A stretch of DNA of 64,000 nt, from contig DASRMP010000053.1 in assembly GCA_035647855.1 (NCBI GenBank), positions 1-64,000 of the forward strand, read 5' to 3'. Positions 40,801 through 50,500 of this stretch are shown one piece after another. This stretch comes from JAAZBW01 sp035647855. Lineage in GTDB: Bacteria; Actinomycetota; Actinomycetes; Actinomycetales; Actinomycetaceae. Positions within the stretch are counted from its first letter, which is position 1; every line of letters begins with the position of its first letter. Made by a program: the position numbers and the translations under genes. Under the pieces are notes generated by a model, which was given only the letters and a program-made list of their open reading frames with translations, had not been told where the DNA came from and did no database searches.

Positions 40801-42399
40801 TCACCGCTCTGCGAGAATCTCCCTCATCCAGTTCTCGACGTCGTCGATGGTGCGCGGGATGTCCTCGGACAGCCGGACGGCGCCATCCTCGGTGACGAGG
40901 ATGTTGTCCTCGATTCGTACGGCCATGCCGCGCATGTCCTCGGGGACGGCGAGGTCATCCGCCCGGAAGTACAGGCCCGGCTCGATGGTGAAGATCATCC
41001 CGGGGCGCAGTTCCGCGTCCAGGTACATGTCGCGACGTGCCTGGGCACAATCGTGCACATCGATGCCGAGGTGGTGTGAGGTGCCGTGCACCATCCAGCG
41101 CCGGTGGTACTGGCCCTCGGGCGCGAGGGACTCCTCCGCCGAGACCGGGAGCATGCCCCAGCCGGCCAGCCGGTGGGCGAGCACCTCCATCGCCGCCTCG
41201 TGCAGTTCGCGGAAACGCGGCCGGGTGCCGTCTTCCCGCACCTCGCGAGCTCGAGCCATGGACGCCTCGGCAGCATCCAGCACTGCCTGGTAAACACGCT
41301 TCTGCGGCTCGGTGAAGCGGCCGTCCACCGGGAGAGTCCGGGTGATATCCGCGGTGTAGAGCGAGTCGACTTCCACGCCGGCGTCGATGAGGACGAGATC
41401 GCCGGGCCTGACCGGGCCGTCGTTGACGATCCAGTGCAGTGTGTTGGCGTTGTTGCCGGAAGCGGCGATCGTGTCGTAACCGAGACCGTTTCCCTCCTCA
41501 CGGGAGAGGGCGGCGAACGCGCCCTCGATCACGCGCTCGCCGCGGGGGTGCACGGTCGCGCGCGGGAGAGCGCGGATCATGTGCTCGAATCCCGAGCAGG
41601 TGACGTCCACGGCCTTCTGCATCTCGCTGATCTCCCACTCGTCCTTGATCAGGCGGAGTTCGGAGAGCTTCTCGGCGAGCGCGGCATCGAGTGATTCGTC
41701 TGGCTGGACGCCGGCCTGCTTCTGGGCCGCCCGCACGACCTCTGTGACAGCAGTGTCCGCCTGCGGCACCACTCGGATGGTGACCTGGCCCGCGTCCTTG
41801 GCGACGGCGTCGGCGAACGAATCGATGTGCGCGCAGTTCAGACCGGTTGCGGATTCGATCTCCTCGAGGCTCGGACGGACCCCTACCCAGAGTTCCCCGT
41901 AGCGGGCGTTCGCGTAGAACTCCTCGGTGTCGCGGCCCGCGCGCGGCCGGAAGTAGAGGGTGGCGGTGTGTGTTTCGCCGTCATGGGCCTCGCCGCCGGT
42001 GACCGGAGCGCTTTCGCCGCCGCGGTTCGGATCGAGGACGAGGACGGCGTCGGGCTCCTGGTCCGTGCCGAGACCCGTGAGATGGGCGAAGGCGCTGTGA
42101 GGGCGGAAGCGGTAGTCCGTGTCATTGGAGCGGACCACGAGTGCGCCCGCCGGGATCACGAGCCGTTCGCCGCCGAACTGCGTGCCGATGGCAGCGCGGT
42201 GCGCGGCGGCAGAGTCCGACGAGGGCAGCCGTTCGGGGAGTCCTCCCGGCCGGGGCCCCCAGTTCGCCGCGATGAACTCGCGGAAGGCCTGGGATGTGGG
42301 ACGCTGCGAGCGATTGCTGCCGCGGTCCTCGAGCGGCTGCGGGTCTGGCTCAGTGGTGGCGTGCGGGGGATTGCCGGTGTCGGTGGCGCGGTCCGTCAT
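40801..42399 (-). CDS. pepP: Xaa-Pro aminopeptidase
   Basis: Removes the N-terminal residue before proline. A 532-aa M24 enzyme with an N-terminal creatinase-like domain and a C-terminal pita-bread catalytic domain. The metal ligands are recognisable in VLIDAGVEVDSLYTADITRT (two aspartates), the HGTSHHLGIDVHD block (histidine), FTIEPGLYF (glutamate) and AVRIEDNILV (glutamate). ATG 42399, with TAGGGT 6 bases upstream and no Shine-Dalgarno sequence. Confidence 0.95.
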   Translation of the reverse strand: MTDRATDTGNPPHATTEPDPQPLEDRGSNRSQRPTSQAFREFIAANWGPRPGGLPERLPSSDSAAAHRAAIGTQFGGERLVIPAGALVVRSNDTDYRFRPHSAFAHLTGLGTDQEPDAVLVLDPNRGGESAPVTGGEAHDGETHTATLYFRPRAGRDTEEFYANARYGELWVGVRPSLEEIESATGLNCAHIDSFADAVAKDAGQVTIRVVPQADTAVTEVVRAAQKQAGVQPDESLDAALAEKLSELRLIKDEWEISEMQKAVDVTCSGFEHMIRALPRATVHPRGERVIEGAFAALSREEGNGLGYDTIAASGNNANTLHWIVNDGPVRPGDLVLIDAGVEVDSLYTADITRTLPVDGRFTEPQKRVYQAVLDAAEASMARAREVREDGTRPRFRELHEAAMEVLAHRLAGWGMLPVSAEESLAPEGQYHRRWMVHGTSHHLGIDVHDCAQARRDMYLDAELRPGMIFTIEPGLYFRADDLAVPEDMRGMAVRIEDNILVTEDGAVRLSEDIPRTIDDVENWMREILAER

Positions 42400-42405
42400 G
42401 CCCCA

Positions 42406-42411
42406 ACCCTA
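42406..42411 (-). promoter_or_regulatory. -10-like TAGGGT, leaderless start of pepP
   Basis: TAGGGT on the minus strand, then a 6-base gap to the ATG at 42399. Confidence 0.55.
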
Positions 42412-42467
42412 CGCGGCGCGACCGACGGACTCGCCGGCCTGCTGCTCCGCACGCCCGCGGGCCGACG

Positions 42468-43841
42468 TCAGCGTTCCTCGAGCGCGAGGTCGGCCATCTC
42501 GGGCAGGAACAGGCACGCCACCATGGCCATGAGGAAGCTGGCGCCAAGGACCCCGAACAGGACCGGCAGGCCTCCGAGGGCGACCAGCGGTGGCACTACG
42601 AGCGGCGCCGTCATTGCGGCGAGCCGGCCGAACGCCGTCGCGGCCCCCGAGCCCGTGCCGCGGTGCGAGGTCGGGTAGACCTCCGGTGTGATCGCGTAGA
42701 GGGCACCCCACGCGCCCAGGTTGAAGAACGAGAGCGCGGAGCCCGAGATGAGGAGGAGCGTGATGTTGGGGGAGAACCCGAAAGCGACGGCTGAGAGCGC
42801 ACTTCCGGCGAGGAACGTCGCGAGAGTCGGGCGGCGGCCCCAGCGCTCGATCAGGAATGCGGCCAGCGCGTAACCCGGAAGCTGGGCAAGCGTGATGATC
42901 AGCGTGTACTGGAAGGACCGGACGATGTCGTAGCCCTGGTTGTAGAGCAGGGTCGGCAGCCAGATGAAGGCGCCGTAGTAGGAGAAGTTGACGCCGATCC
43001 AGGTGAGGGAGAGGGCGATCGTACGTTTGCGGTATCTGGGGGTCCAGAGTTCGCGCCAATGGATCCTGTTCGCCGGTGGCAGGGCGGGAGACGGGACGGG
43101 CTCGACTCCCGCCACGTCCTCGAACTCGCGGACCACCGCCTCCGCCTCGTCGGTGCGCCCACGCGCTTCCAGGAACCGTACGGACTCCGGCAGGTGTGCA
43201 CGCACCACCAGCGCCCACAGCGCCGGCACGGCGCCGATCAACAGCGCCCAGCGCCAGCCGTTCTCGAAGGTCGGGACCACGAAGTAGCCGATCAGCGCCG
43301 CGGTGAGCCAGCCGACCGCCCAGAAGGACTCCAGGATCACGACCACGCGGCCGCGGATCGCCCGAGGGGCGAACTCCGAGACCAGGGTCGATGCGACGGG
43401 AAGTTCGGCGCCGAGTCCAAGCCCGACCACGAACCGGAAGGCGATGAGCATGACGAGGCCGGTCGAGAACGCAGAGAGCCCGGTTGCGATGCCGTAGATG
43501 AGAAGGGTCAGTGCGAAGACCTGCTTGCGGCCGATCCGGTCGGCGAGCAGACCACCGACGCTCGCGCCGATCGCCATGCCCACGAATCCCACCGAGGCCA
43601 GCAGCGACAGCTCACCGCTCGCCAGGCCCCACTCGGCGGCCAGCGCCGTCATGATGAACGAGATGAGCCCGACGTCCATGGCGTCGAGCGCCCAGCCGAC
43701 GCCTGATCCTCCGAGGATCTTGGTGTGCAGCCGCGTCCACGGCAACCGGTCCAGGCGTTCGGGCCGCGTCAGTGCCTTCCCGGTGGGCGTGTCGGCTGCG
43801 GGCTCGGGGTGCGGGGCTTCTGAATCGGTCGGGTTGCTCAC
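42468..43841 (-). CDS. MFS transporter (sugar / organic acid porter type)
   Basis: 457 aa with twelve predicted helices. The G-x3-D-R/K motif of loop 2-3 is GLLADRIGRKQVF and that of loop 8-9 is FLIERWGRRPT. ALDAMDVGLISFIM in helix 1 resembles the aromatic-acid:H+ and niacin/sugar porter groups. The substrate is not determined. The start is GTG 43841, preceded by TATTCT with a 6-base gap. A much longer open frame upstream is the shadow of the divergent PHP gene. Confidence 0.87.
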   Translation of the reverse strand: MSNPTDSEAPHPEPAADTPTGKALTRPERLDRLPWTRLHTKILGGSGVGWALDAMDVGLISFIMTALAAEWGLASGELSLLASVGFVGMAIGASVGGLLADRIGRKQVFALTLLIYGIATGLSAFSTGLVMLIAFRFVVGLGLGAELPVASTLVSEFAPRAIRGRVVVILESFWAVGWLTAALIGYFVVPTFENGWRWALLIGAVPALWALVVRAHLPESVRFLEARGRTDEAEAVVREFEDVAGVEPVPSPALPPANRIHWRELWTPRYRKRTIALSLTWIGVNFSYYGAFIWLPTLLYNQGYDIVRSFQYTLIITLAQLPGYALAAFLIERWGRRPTLATFLAGSALSAVAFGFSPNITLLLISGSALSFFNLGAWGALYAITPEVYPTSHRGTGSGAATAFGRLAAMTAPLVVPPLVALGGLPVLFGVLGASFLMAMVACLFLPEMADLALEER

Positions 43842-43847
43842 CGGGTG

Positions 43848-43853
43848 AGAATA
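43848..43853 (-). promoter_or_regulatory. -10-like TATTCT, leaderless start of the MFS gene
   Basis: TATTCT on the minus strand lies 6 bases from GTG 43841. The divergent PHP promoter (43869-43874) is only 15 bases away, so the two promoters must overlap. Confidence 0.5.
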
Positions 43854-43868
43854 CCGCTGCCGGGCGAC

Positions 43869-43874
43869 TACGGT
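43869..43874 (+). promoter_or_regulatory. -10-like TACGGT, leaderless start of the PHP gene
   Basis: TACGGT, a 6-base gap, then GTG 43881. Confidence 0.45.
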
Positions 43875-43880
43875 GGAATC

Positions 43881-44723
43881 GTGTTCATCGACCTTCACAC
43901 GCATTCGGCGCATTCGGACGGCACCGACGCCCCGGCGCGTCTGATGGAGGCGGCGGCCGTGGCAGGTCTCGAAGTCGTCGGCCTCGCTGACCACGATACG
44001 AACACGGGCTGGGCCGAGGCGAGCGCCGCCGTCGGGAGAACGGGAGTCGCGCTCGTGAGGGCGGCCGAGATCACGGCGTCCTGGAAGGGTTCGTCCGTCC
44101 ATGTGCTGTCCTACCTTCACGACCCGGACGAGCCGCGGCTCGCCCGGCTGATGGCGGACAACCGGAACCTTCGGCCCCGCCGCGCCCGTGCGATGGTGGC
44201 GGCGCTCTCCCGGGATTACCCGATCACCTGGGAGGACGTGATGGCGCACGCCGGTGACCCCAAGACGGTGGGACGGCCGCACATGGCCGACGCGCTCGTG
44301 ACTGCCGGCGTCTTCCCTCATCGCGACGATGCGTTCGCCGGGGTGCTGGCCGCTGATGGACCCTACTACGTGCACTTGGCGGCGCCGGAGCCGCTGGAAG
44401 TTGTCCGGGCCATCCGCGCCGCCGGGGGAGTGCCTGTCATCGCCCACCCGTTCATCTCCTCGCGCGGGGGGATCGACGACGACGCCATCGCCGAACTGGC
44501 CCGAGCGGGACTGTTCGCTCTCGAGGCGGACCACCGCGATCACACTGCCGGGCAGCGCGCACGTGCACGCCGGCTCGCGGCGGACCTCGGCCTTGCCGTC
44601 ACCGGATCGTCCGACTATCACGGGACTGGTAAACAGAACCGCTTGGGAGACGGGGTCACCGCACCGGATGTGCTAGAGCGCATTGCCGCCGAGGGGAGAC
44701 TCGAGGTGCTTTGGCCCGGGTGA
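43881..44723 (+). CDS. PHP domain phosphoesterase
   Basis: 280 aa. Metal-binding signatures are FIDLHTHSAHSDGT at the very N-terminus, GLADHDTNTG, a central FA-L-H insert, GVPVIAHPF and C-terminal TGSSDYHGTGK. Members include 5'-3' exoribonuclease and 3',5'-nucleotide bisphosphate phosphatase (RNase AM/YciV); which one applies here is not known. The GTG at 43881 puts the first metal motif at residue 2. It ends 17 bp before the convergent helicase stop. Confidence 0.88.
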   Translation: MFIDLHTHSAHSDGTDAPARLMEAAAVAGLEVVGLADHDTNTGWAEASAAVGRTGVALVRAAEITASWKGSSVHVLSYLHDPDEPRLARLMADNRNLRPRRARAMVAALSRDYPITWEDVMAHAGDPKTVGRPHMADALVTAGVFPHRDDAFAGVLAADGPYYVHLAAPEPLEVVRAIRAAGGVPVIAHPFISSRGGIDDDAIAELARAGLFALEADHRDHTAGQRARARRLAADLGLAVTGSSDYHGTGKQNRLGDGVTAPDVLERIAAEGRLEVLWPG

Positions 44724-44740
44724 GACGCCGCGCCCGTCCG

Positions 44741-46267
44741 CTACGCCTGCGGCGTCCCGCCGCTCTTCCTCCGACGACGGCGTGGCCGCCTCGCCCTGGG
44801 AGGCTCGCCCTCGCCGTCGCGTGTGGCACCGCTCCGCGGGCCGCCACCTCTGGAGCCGCCCCGGGATCCGCTCCGCGAGCCGCCGCGGGAGGTGCGGCGG
44901 CGCCCACCCCCGCCCTCGACGTCCTCGAGTACCTCGGAATCGAGACCTGAGCGGGTGCGATCGGCGCGCGGTAGGCGGCCGGTGACGCCCTCGGGAATGC
45001 CGAGGTCGGAGTAGAGGTGGTCGGAGGTGTGATACGTCTCGACCGGTTCGGCGTTGCCGAAACCGAGCGCCTTGTTGATCAGGGACCAGCGCGGGGTGTC
45101 GTCCCAGTCGACGAGCGTGATGGCCGTGCCGCCCTGTCCCGCCCGGCCGGTGCGGCCGATGCGGTGGAGGTAGATCTTCTCGTCTTCTGGGCACTGGTAG
45201 TTGATGACGTGCGTGACGTCGTCGACGTCGATCCCTCGTGCGGCGACGTCCGTCGCGACGAGCACGTCGACCTTCCCGCTGCGGAATGCGCGCATCGCCT
45301 GTTCACGGGCGCCCTGACCGAGATCGCCGTGGAGGGCGGCGACGGCGAAGCCGCGATCCTCCAGCTGCTCCGCAAGGTTGGCGACCGTTCGCTTGGTTCG
45401 CGCGAAAATGATCGTCAGGCCGCGGTCCTCTGCCTGCAGGATCCGGGCGAGCATTTCGACCTTGTTGAGGGCGTGTGCGCGGTAGACGACCTGCTTGACG
45501 GTGGCGACCGTCTTGGCAGGATCGCGCGGATCCGAGGCGCGGATGTGGGTGGGCTGACGCATGTAGCGCCGCGCGAGTGCAACCACGGCGCCCGGCATGG
45601 TCGCCGAGAAGAGCATCGACTGCCGGCCACCCGGCGTCTTGGAGAGGATCTTCTCGACGTCGGGGAGGAATCCCAGGTCGAGCATCTCGTCGGCCTCGTC
45701 GAGGACCACGGTGCGGACCTGCCCGAGATCGAGGATCTTGCGGTTCATGAGGTCGAGCATGCGGCCCGGGGTACCCACCACCACCTCGACGCCGACCCTG
45801 AGGGCCTCGACCTGGGGCTCGTACGCCCGCCCGCCGAAGACCTTCACGATGCGGAGGTTGCGGCGGCGGGAGGCGGCCTCGAGGTCGCCCGCCACCTGGA
45901 GCGCGAGTTCCCGCGTGGGCACGATGACCACTGCCTGCGGCTTTCCCTGTGCCGGACCCAGACGGTCCCAGCCCTCTTCTCCGGGGGCGATCACCTTGGT
46001 GAGCAGCGGAAGACCGAAGGCGAGGGTCTTTCCGGTGCCCGTCTTTGCCTGGCCTATGATGTCGCGCCCCTCGAGGGCCACGGGCAGTGCCATGGCCTGG
46101 ATCGGGAACGGTTCCGTGACGCGGAGATCGCGGAGCGAGTCGACGATCTCCTCACGCAGATCGAAATCGGCGAAGTGCACGCCCGCGACGGCGAGCGACT
46201 GCTCCTCGGAGCCGGACGTCTCGCTCGGCATCGCGACGATGCCAGTGGGTTTGATGTGTGTGGTCAA
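44741..46267 (-). CDS. rhlE: DEAD-box RNA helicase (RhlE-like)
   Basis: 508 aa. Q-motif region FPIQAMALPVALEG, motif I AKTGTGKT, Ia PTRELALQ, GG, TPGRMLDL, II VLDEADEML, III SATMP, V ATDVAARGIDV, VI HRIGRTGRAGQ. The C-terminus is a low-complexity basic tail with SRSGSRGGSRGG-type RGG repeats, typical for RNA binding. The TTG at 46267, with AAGGA upstream, is the listed start; ATG 46231 also fits the family. Its neighbours, ferritin-like and DUF3107, match the Rv3211-Rv3208A region from memory. Confidence 0.93.
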   Translation of the reverse strand: MTTHIKPTGIVAMPSETSGSEEQSLAVAGVHFADFDLREEIVDSLRDLRVTEPFPIQAMALPVALEGRDIIGQAKTGTGKTLAFGLPLLTKVIAPGEEGWDRLGPAQGKPQAVVIVPTRELALQVAGDLEAASRRRNLRIVKVFGGRAYEPQVEALRVGVEVVVGTPGRMLDLMNRKILDLGQVRTVVLDEADEMLDLGFLPDVEKILSKTPGGRQSMLFSATMPGAVVALARRYMRQPTHIRASDPRDPAKTVATVKQVVYRAHALNKVEMLARILQAEDRGLTIIFARTKRTVANLAEQLEDRGFAVAALHGDLGQGAREQAMRAFRSGKVDVLVATDVAARGIDVDDVTHVINYQCPEDEKIYLHRIGRTGRAGQGGTAITLVDWDDTPRWSLINKALGFGNAEPVETYHTSDHLYSDLGIPEGVTGRLPRADRTRSGLDSEVLEDVEGGGGRRRTSRGGSRSGSRGGSRGGGPRSGATRDGEGEPPRARRPRRRRRKSGGTPQA

Positions 46268-46506
46268 GAGGATTCCTTCGGTCGTGCGCTCTCACGGCCG
46301 GCTTCTCGCGCAATGGACGGTTCGAATCCCCGTCCGGTGGCGCGCGCCGCCGGCGCTGGCCATGGCAGCCGATCGCGGAATTCAATGCGCTTCGCGGGGG
46401 TCCGCGGCGCGGAACGGGTCTGCCATGCGTACGACCGGGCAACCAAATGTCGAGACCCAGTGTAACGCGCGCGGCTCGGGCGGCTTTTTCTGGCCGGTCC
46501 CGGCCA

Positions 46507-46512
46507 TAGGCT
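46507..46512 (+). promoter_or_regulatory. -10-like TAGGCT, leaderless start of the ferritin-like gene
   Basis: TAGGCT, a 6-base gap, then ATG 46519. The 251-bp gap 46268-46506 otherwise shows only a chance tRNA-like T-arm. Confidence 0.6.
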
Positions 46513-46518
46513 TTGCCA

Positions 46519-47223
46519 ATGATCACTTCTGCGGCCGGCGGGCCTGCGCCGGGAGACATTGTGCCACCAGCGGCGGAGGTGCCGCCGGAAGCAGTGCGCG
46601 CCTACCTCGGTCTCCTCGGGTACGCGTCGCTCGGCTCCTTCTCGCTGCTCGCTCACGACGCCGCCAACTCCCCGGACATCGTGGTCCGGCTGCGGCTCTC
46701 ACGCATGGCTGCGGCCGAACTCCAGGAAATCGACCTGGTGGAAGCGCTTTTTGAGCGGCACGGCGGGGATGCGTCTGCGGCGGTGTCCGAGTTCGCGCCC
46801 ATCTTGAACGACTTCACGGTACGTGCCCGGCCCCGCGACTGGTGGGAGCGCCTCATGCGCACCTACGTGGGATTCAACCTGCTCCAGGACCTACTACGTG
46901 AACTCGGTGGGGGACTGCATGAGGAATTGCGCGAGCAGGTTCTGGACACGATGTGTGTCTCGTGCCACGCGGATCTCGTTGCCGAGCAACTTGGACCCGT
47001 GTTGGCCGCGGACACGAAACTCGCCAGCCGGCTCGCGCTCTGGGGCCGCCGGGTCGTGGGCGACGCCATCGGTCTCGTCCACCGCGCGCTCGCCCAGAAT
47101 CCTGCTCTCCTCGAACTCCTGCCGGAGACGGACGGTGACGGTCCGGCACGGGAGGCCGCGCTCGTGGGCCGGTTGCAGACCGGGCACGCGCGCAGGTTCG
47201 CCCGTCTGGGCCTCAAGTCGTAA
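46519..47223 (+). CDS. Ferritin-like fold protein (Rv3210c/MiaE-like)
   Basis: A 234-aa helical protein of a conserved actinobacterial family with ferritin-like fold. SRMAAAELQEIDLVEALFERHGGD (near 56-79) looks like the helix that carries carboxylate metal ligands, and RDWWERLMRTYVGFNLLQDLLREL is another conserved helix pair. Some relatives hydroxylate tRNA, but activity here is unproven and a full diiron set is not obvious. ATG start from a leaderless promoter. Confidence 0.75.
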   Translation: MITSAAGGPAPGDIVPPAAEVPPEAVRAYLGLLGYASLGSFSLLAHDAANSPDIVVRLRLSRMAAAELQEIDLVEALFERHGGDASAAVSEFAPILNDFTVRARPRDWWERLMRTYVGFNLLQDLLRELGGGLHEELREQVLDTMCVSCHADLVAEQLGPVLAADTKLASRLALWGRRVVGDAIGLVHRALAQNPALLELLPETDGDGPAREAALVGRLQTGHARRFARLGLKS

Positions 47224-47289
47224 TCACCGTGGCTCGGGCGATGGCCGGAGTGACCGGGCAGGACGAGGGTCCCGCCCGGGTCGCGCACG

Positions 47290-47511
47290 TCAGATGGCGA
47301 AGCCGACGCGCCGTTCCTCCCCGTCGCCAATGAGTACGTAACCGACCGCATCCGGCGGCACGACTACTGTGCGACCCCTCGCATCCTTGATCGTCAGCGG
47401 ACCCCCACTCTTCATCGCCTCTGAAACGGTCTCGGCGAACGTTGCCGGATCTCCTTCGACCTCGAGGGACAGTTCTCGCGCCACATTGCGAATCCCGATC
47501 GAAACGTCCAT
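47290..47511 (-). CDS. DUF3107 small protein (TB9.4-like)
   Basis: 73 aa starting MDVSIGIRNVARELSLE and ending EERRVGFAI. A conserved actinobacterial small protein of unknown role (Rv3208A-like). ATG 47511 with GGAGCAGAG directly upstream; an alternative start 14 codons earlier is possible. Divergent from adnA across 78 bp. In related genomes a TetR regulator usually lies between; here it is absent. Confidence 0.88.
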   Translation of the reverse strand: MDVSIGIRNVARELSLEVEGDPATFAETVSEAMKSGGPLTIKDARGRTVVVPPDAVGYVLIGDGEERRVGFAI

Positions 47512-47589
47512 CTCTGCTCCTGAGTTCTTGGCCGGGGCAGCCGACTTCATTCCCCCGCCCTCGCCTGTTTCCGTCAGTCTAGGCGTGAT

Positions 47590-50500
47590 GTGGCAGGTCG
47601 CGCCGTGACCGTCAACCGGTTCGCGGAGATCGTCAGAGGCGCGTGGTCGAATGAACTCGTGGCAATCCGACTCACCTCTCCCAGACCGGTCCCCGCGGCA
47701 CCGGCGCTCGATCACGTCCAGGAGGCCGTGGTCCGGCGCCCGGCCGCGGGTTCCCACCTGCTCGTGGTTGGCCCGCCGGGCAGCGGCAAGACCACGGTGG
47801 CGCTCGAGGCGTTCCTGGGCCGCGCGGGGAAGGAAGCATCCGAGCCGGCCCATGTCCTGCTCGTGCCAACCAGGGTCGCGGCGGCCGAACTGAAGGTGGC
47901 TGCTTCCGCCAGACTTCTGGGGGCGGGCCGTGCCCGCCGCTCACCAGCGGTCCACACGCCCTCCGCCTTTGCTTTCGCGATCGTCCGGCAGTTCGCGGTG
48001 GCGCGGGGAGAACCGGTCCCGAGCCTCATCACGGGTGCGCAGCAGGACAGGATCCTCGCGGAGTTGCTCGAAGGACACATCGAGGGTGCCGGGGCACCGG
48101 TCCGGTGGCCCGGATCGCTTCCCACAGGGGTTCTCGGAATCCCGGCGTTCCGGGACGAGTTGCGCAACTTCTTCATGCGTGCGGCCGAATTCGGACTCGA
48201 TGCGGAGGAAATCGCCGAGCTGGGGCGCTCCCGCGGCCGGCCCGAGTGGGTCATGGCCGCCGCACTTCTCGATGAGTACCGGAACGTCGTCGCGCTCGGT
48301 GACATGCCGGACGAACGCGGTGAGCGGTATGACGCTGCGCGGGTCATCGGCGAGGCGGCCACGCTCATCGAGAATTGGGAGCAACTCTCGCCAAGCCGTC
48401 CGCCACGGGTCGAGTCCGTTGTGGTGGATGACTACCAGGAGGCGTCTGCCGCGCTTGTCCGGCTGCTCGCAGCACTCGCGGACCGGGGCGCCCACCTCAC
48501 GCTGCTCGGAAACCCGGACGTTGCTGTCCAGACGTTCCGCGGGGCGCAGCCGCAGTTCGTCGGACGTGCGACCGGTGAGGCCGGCCTGGGCGGTTTCGGC
48601 GCCGAACGCGTGGTGCTGCCGTGGGTGTATCGCGGCACGCCCGCCCTTCACGGTGTCGTCGGCGAGGCGGTTGCGAACGTCCCGACGGCGGGAGTTGCCT
48701 CCCATCGCGGCTCTCAACTCGCGCCGGACCTAACAGCGGCCGGAGCCGATGCCGAAGCGCGAAGCGCGGACAAGACCGTTGCGGCCATGAAAGCTCCGTC
48801 GGCAGGCGCCGAGGTGGCGCTCATCGCTCAGGAGTTGCGGCAGGCTCACCTGCATCGGGGCATCTCGTGGGACCGAATGGCGGTGGTGGTGCGATCGGGC
48901 CGGACCCAGCACGAACTGCGGCGCAGATTGCGCGGATTCCACATCCCCGTCACGCCCGCAGCTGCCGCCGTCGTGCTGCGTGACGAGCCTGCGGTCCGGA
49001 TGATCCTCTCGGCCATAGAGGCGGGGGACGTGGGGCTTACGGGCGAGCAGGCGGCCGAACTCCTGACCGGCGGCATTGGCCGGCTCGATGGAGTCGGGAT
49101 GCGGCGCATGAGGCGGGAGATACTCTCGCGGATCCGGAACGGCGAGTTCGGGCCGGACCAGGGAATCGACGATGCTCTTGCCGAACTGCTTTCCACCAGC
49201 GAGGGCGCCGCCACCCTTCCCGGCGGTCTTGGAGAGGCAGCGGGGCGCGTCGCAACGGTCGTGGCCGCAGCCCGGGGCGCGCTCACTGGCGGTGATCCCT
49301 CGCCTCAGACGGTGCTGTGGGACGTGTGGGAGGCGACAGGACTGGCCGAGGAGTGGCGCTCACACGCGCTCCGGCGTGGCCCGCTCGGCGATCGGGCGGA
49401 CTCGGATCTGGACTCCGTCATGGCGTTGTTCGAGCTCGCCGAGAGCTTCGAGGTCCGCACCGCGGGCGCGAGTGCCCGCGAGTTCGTGGCACACGTGCGC
49501 GCCGAGGCACTGCCGTCGGACACGCTCGCGCAACTCGGGCGGCGCGAGCCAGGTGTCGATGTGCTCACCGTGGCGCAGGCGGCCGGGCAGGAGTGGGACC
49601 TGGTGGTGGTAGCCGGGGTCCAGGAGAACGCATGGCCGGATCTGAGGCTCCGGGACTCCGTTCTCGGTGCCGGCGAACTGGCGAACCTTCAACTCGGCCG
49701 GCTCGGAATCGGATCCGCCGCAGCGCGCCGCGAGATCCTCGGCGATGAGTGGAGGCTCTTCGCGTCAGCGGTGTCCCGTGTACGGCAGCGCCTGCTCGTG
49801 ACAGCGGTTGACGGGGAAGATCTCCGGCCTTCCGGATTCTACGAGCTGGTGGCAGAACTGGCAGGAGGAGAGACGAGTGGAGCTCCGCAACCGGTGCGGC
49901 GTCTCGATCTGCGCGGCCTTGTCGCCGAACTCCGCGGACTCGTCGAGCAGCCGAGCGAGGCGGAACGGGAGTCGGGCGTGGCCGCCGGGCTCCTCGGGCT
50001 GCTGGCCGAGCTCGGCGTGCCGGGGGCGCGGCCGGAGGAGTGGGCCGGGCTTGCCGCGGCGTCGTCGTCGGAGCCGATCTATCCTCCGGACGGGCTCGTG
50101 TACGTCTCGCCCTCGAGGGTGGAGACAGCGGTCACCTGCGGTCTTCGATGGGTGCTGGAGGCAACGGGCGGGCGTGCCGCCGGGAAGATCGAGCAGAGCG
50201 TTGGCAACCTCATCCACGAGATCGCGGAGCAGCATCCCCATGGAACGCGAGCGGAACTGCGTGCGGCGCTGGAGGAACGCTTCGACTCGCTCGAGATTCC
50301 CGAGGGCTGGATCCGTGATCGGCAGCGCGAGAGCGCCGAGGAGATGGTCGATCGCCTGGCGGAGTACATCGCGACGGTGCCCGGCAGAGTCGATACCGAG
50401 GTGCGCGTCTCTCAACGAGTGGGGGATGCGGTCATCTCTGGTTACGTCGACCGGCTCGAGTGGGTGGACGAGGGTGTGCGTGTGGCCGACATCAAGACGG

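Noticed and set aside
43842..44621. 260-codon N-terminal extension of the MFS transporter
   Set aside because: It is antisense to the PHP gene; the transporter starts at GTG 43841 just after a promoter-like TATTCT.
46307..46340. tRNA-like T-arm (GGACGGTTCGAATCC)
   Set aside because: GGTTCGAATCC looks like a T-loop, but the stem does not pair as 5 bp around a 7-base loop, and no anticodon or acceptor stem can be built around it.
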